Source of the DNA: Halalkalibacter sp. APA_J-10(15)
Lineage (GTDB): Bacteria; Bacillota; Bacilli; Bacillales; Bacillaceae_D
DNA: 64,000 bases
Direction: 5' to 3'
NCBI RefSeq assembly: GCF_023017105.1
Contig: NZ_JALKEV010000004.1
Coordinates: 62,001-126,000, forward strand
The notes beneath the pieces were generated by a model, which saw only the letters and a list, made by a program, of their open reading frames with translations, made no database searches and was not told the origin of the DNA. This document shows, one piece after another, positions 61,381-64,000 of this stretch. Position 1 is the first letter of the stretch. Each line of letters begins with the position of its first letter. Made by a program: the position numbers and the translations under genes.

Positions 61381-62850
61381 TTATTGCTCAAACTGCCAAT
61401 AGTCCATCTTACATAACTTATCAGCTTGAATACCGGTATAAATAATGTACAAATCATGAATTCCCTTTACTCCTCGGACCTCAATACTTACGGTTTGCCA
61501 ATGTTCTGAGCTATCTACAAGTGGTAAGGATACGTTACCTATTACGATCCCATTGGGATGATCTAACCTTAGCTCAAGACCTCCTACATCCGATTCATTA
61601 CATATTCTTGCTGTAAATGTTGAAGCTCCTTCACCGAAATCAACGTTAGCTACTGCTGTCCATGCTCCATTTTCCAACGCCGTAACAGCTAAATCACTAT
61701 TAGACACAGGTTCTACCTGAATACCGGCACTCCATGCCATCGTCTCTGCCTCAACACGTGTGTATGGATCTAAGCATTTGAGTGGTTCAACGCCCTCCAT
61801 ATCAGCTGTAATGGCCTGAATTAACCCATCTGCATGAAACGAAACTTGATTTAAATGTGTCGAACGATAACCCTTTGAAAATCCCATTGCTTTAGAGAGA
61901 GTTTGTGCATGATAAGCAATATACCACTGATCACGGAATTTAAAAATGGCATGATGATTATTTCCACTCGTCCCAAAAAAGTGACCAGGATTTTTTAATA
62001 TTGTCCCTTCGTATGTCCATGGCCCCATTGGACTTTGACTTGTCATATAGGCAATCTCACCTGCTGGTGGACTTCCTGTTGGGCGATCGCCATCATAAAA
62101 GTTTGAGCAATAAGTAAAGTAATACGTATTGCCAACTTTATTAATTCCTGCATCCTCAAACATAAAAGGAGCAGAAATAGGAACAGCCTTACCTACGACA
62201 CTCGTCATATCTTCTCCAAGCTCCATAACTCGAGCTGTATCTGGCCATTCATATTGTCCTTCAGGCACACCACCACCAAAGTATATGTAGGCTTTCCCAT
62301 CATCATCTACGAGAACCGCTGGATCGAAAAGCCACGTCACATCTTCTACACCTGGAGTACTTCTTAAAATAAGAGCCTTCCCAATTGGGTCCTCCCACGG
62401 GCCTGTCGGGCTGTCACTCGTTAGTAGACCTATACCGCTTGCATTATTAGCAAAATAAAGAAAGAATTTGTCCTTACCATTAATGACTTTATGTGCAGCT
62501 GCTGGAGCCCATGATTGGGTGGCCCATTTGGCAGCACCCTCTTGGCCTGCCGCATTGATGATTCCATGATCTGTCCAATTCACTAAATCATCAGATGAAA
62601 CGACACTCAATTTATTTATTGATCCATATGAATTTTCAAGAACTTGATTATTATCATCGTATTCTAGTACATCATTCGTCGCATATAAATACACACGATT
62701 CTCAAAGACGAGTGCATAAGGATCAGCACCGAATTTATGTGCCGTAATCGGATTACCATTTCGAGGAACTTTCCCGATCGCACTAGCTACCTGAACATCG
62801 TTATCGTTCTTTTTTCCATTCACTGCATTTACTTGTATGTGTTTCTTCAT
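61381..62850 (-). CDS. cytoplasmic GH43-CBM6 arabinoxylan arabinofuranohydrolase-type enzyme (489 aa)
   Basis: No signal peptide (MKKHIQVNAVNGKKND). GH43 propeller with predicted Asp43 (KFGADPYALV), Asp176 (TWLFDPAVLV) and acid Glu232 (APFMFEDAGINK), then a CBM6-like domain (about 355-489: YTRVEAETMAWSAGIQ, CKMDYWQFE). The same architecture forms the second half of the 1761-residue enzyme. The secreted version is thus duplicated as a cytosolic form, suited to removing arabinose from imported oligosaccharides. AGGAG lies upstream but 13 nt from the ATG. Confidence 0.85.
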   Translation of the reverse strand: MKKHIQVNAVNGKKNDNDVQVASAIGKVPRNGNPITAHKFGADPYALVFENRVYLYATNDVLEYDDNNQVLENSYGSINKLSVVSSDDLVNWTDHGIINAAGQEGAAKWATQSWAPAAAHKVINGKDKFFLYFANNASGIGLLTSDSPTGPWEDPIGKALILRSTPGVEDVTWLFDPAVLVDDDGKAYIYFGGGVPEGQYEWPDTARVMELGEDMTSVVGKAVPISAPFMFEDAGINKVGNTYYFTYCSNFYDGDRPTGSPPAGEIAYMTSQSPMGPWTYEGTILKNPGHFFGTSGNNHHAIFKFRDQWYIAYHAQTLSKAMGFSKGYRSTHLNQVSFHADGLIQAITADMEGVEPLKCLDPYTRVEAETMAWSAGIQVEPVSNSDLAVTALENGAWTAVANVDFGEGASTFTARICNESDVGGLELRLDHPNGIVIGNVSLPLVDSSEHWQTVSIEVRGVKGIHDLYIIYTGIQADKLCKMDYWQFEQ

Positions 62851-63124
62851 TTTATATGGTCAACTCCTAGTCATTTTTTCAAAGCCTCTCTCATTAAACA
62901 AACGAACAGATCATTTATAACGTATTACAAATACACCTCCCGAAGTATTCTCAAGAAAGTGTATCGTGTGCATGATCTACCAACAACCTGTCAATTGCTT
63001 TTAATTTAGCCCTGTAATTTCTAGGTTAGATCGACTCTGTTTCTAATAAAAACATCGCATTTTGTTTCATCACCCTTTAAAATAGAATTATGTAGAAAAC
63101 GATTTTACTTTGGAGGGGCAAACG

Positions 63125-64000
63125 ATGAGTCAACCAATTGTATTTTCTGACAAACCACTTTCTAAAGAGATTCAAACCTATCTCGCAAATCACGTCAAAC
63201 TAACGATGTGGGAAGAGGCGCACAAACTAAAGAGGGAACAACTATTTGAGAAGCTTCAGGGTGTAGATGGATTTATGACAAGTGGTGAACTGATTAATGA
63301 GGAGTTTCTTCAAAAAACTCATAGCCTTCGTGCAGTTAGTACCATTTCGGTTGGCTATGATCATTTTGATCTAGATGCGATGAGAAAGCATCAAATTATC
63401 GGAACACATACTCCATACGTTCTCGATGATACTGTTGCTGACCTTGTTTTAAGCTTAATGTTAGCTACAGCACGACGAATTCCTGAACTCGATGCTCTAA
63501 CGAAAAGTGGTTGTTGGAAAAAAGGAGACTCTAGACAGCTATTTGGGGTCGATGTTCACCATAAGAAGCTTGGAATTATTGGTATGGGGAGAATTGGAGA
63601 GAAAATTGCGAAACGAGCAAAATTTGGATTTGATATGGATGTTTCTTATTTTAATCGAAATCGGAAAGAGGATGTGGAACAGCAGCTCGGTCTTCACTAT
63701 CAAGAATTAGAAGTATTACTTAGTGAGTCAGACTTCATCGTACTCATGGTTCCACTAACAAATGAAACGAAACAATTTATTGGCGCACACGAATTTACGT
63801 TAATGAAGCCAACATCGATTTTCATCAATGCTTCGAGAGGACAAACAGTCGATGAGGAAGCGATGACAGAAGCACTATTAACAGGAGAAATTTTAGCAGC
63901 AGGGTTAGATGTGTATGAGCAAGAGCCAATCCATCCAACTAACCCGTTACTAAACTTAAAAAATGTCGTTACATTACCTCATATCGGTTCCGCTACAAGC
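63125..64000 (+). CDS. D-isomer-specific 2-hydroxyacid dehydrogenase, glyoxylate/2-ketogluconate reductase type (partial)
   Basis: ATG at 63125 with TTTGGAGGGG upstream; the frame is open to the window edge (292 codons). The NAD(P) loop is GIIGMGRIGEKIA. The catalytic triad is complete: Arg238 (NASRGQ), Glu267 (YEQEP) and His286 (LPHIGSAT). It resembles Bacillus YvcT/GhrB-like reductases acting on glyoxylate, hydroxypyruvate or 2-ketogluconate. Which substrate is used cannot be told. The C-terminal 30 or so residues are missing. Confidence 0.88.
   Translation, partial: MSQPIVFSDKPLSKEIQTYLANHVKLTMWEEAHKLKREQLFEKLQGVDGFMTSGELINEEFLQKTHSLRAVSTISVGYDHFDLDAMRKHQIIGTHTPYVLDDTVADLVLSLMLATARRIPELDALTKSGCWKKGDSRQLFGVDVHHKKLGIIGMGRIGEKIAKRAKFGFDMDVSYFNRNRKEDVEQQLGLHYQELEVLLSESDFIVLMVPLTNETKQFIGAHEFTLMKPTSIFINASRGQTVDEEAMTEALLTGEILAAGLDVYEQEPIHPTNPLLNLKNVVTLPHIGSATS

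Overview
The window looks like chromosomal DNA of a low-GC Bacillaceae bacterium, most likely an alkaliphilic or haloalkaliphilic Bacillus relative. Evidence is the strong AGGAGG-type ribosome sites, TTG/GTG starts, a T-box leader, CcpA-type cre boxes, YesM/YesN two-component pairs, an NhaC-type antiporter and very acidic secreted proteins. Nothing was searched; all identities come from reading motifs and gene order.

Region 1 (1-21.7 kb) is mostly housekeeping. It holds a partial GyrI-like protein, small membrane and lipoproteins, a PilZ-like protein and a complete fatty-acid beta-oxidation block. That block is fadF-fadN-fadA-fadE-lcfA on the minus strand with etfB-etfA divergent on the plus strand. 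Then come an IS1182-type transposase remnant, a GNAT acetyltransferase, a 176-bp tandem duplication encoding two 24-residue hydrophobic peptides, a pentapeptide-repeat protein, leuA behind a leucine T-box, a saccharopine-dehydrogenase-like protein and an NhaC antiporter. The antiporter is followed by a hairpin that hides a Shine-Dalgarno sequence.

Region 2 (21.8-62.9 kb) is a roughly 40-kb polysaccharide utilisation island, almost all on the minus strand. It contains: (a) a wall-anchored GH59 beta-galactosidase-type enzyme, a YesM/YesN pair and a three-gene sugar ABC transporter; (b) a lipoprotein-kinase-regulator trio resembling AraPST of Geobacillus; (c) a cytoplasmic GH10 xylanase and a GH43 enzyme; (d) a 1761-residue wall-anchored GH43-CBM22-CBM22-cohesin-like-GH43-CBM6 enzyme; (e) a nine-gene locus with two solute-binding proteins, four permeases, an NHL/TPR membrane protein, a Yip1-family membrane protein and a DUF5696 lipoprotein; (f) a divergent AraC regulator whose receiver domain has lost its phosphoacceptor; and (g) a second cytoplasmic GH43-CBM6 enzyme. 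No ABC ATPase is encoded in the window, so a shared MsmX-type ATPase elsewhere is presumed.

The apparent logic is that wall-anchored enzymes cut arabinoxylan and galactose-containing polymers, three transporters import the oligosaccharides, cytoplasmic GH10/GH43 enzymes finish them, sensor trios induce the genes, and cre boxes at the promoters give glucose repression. The best candidate for an undescribed system is the 47.2-60.1 kb locus. The window ends inside a D-2-hydroxyacid dehydrogenase gene.
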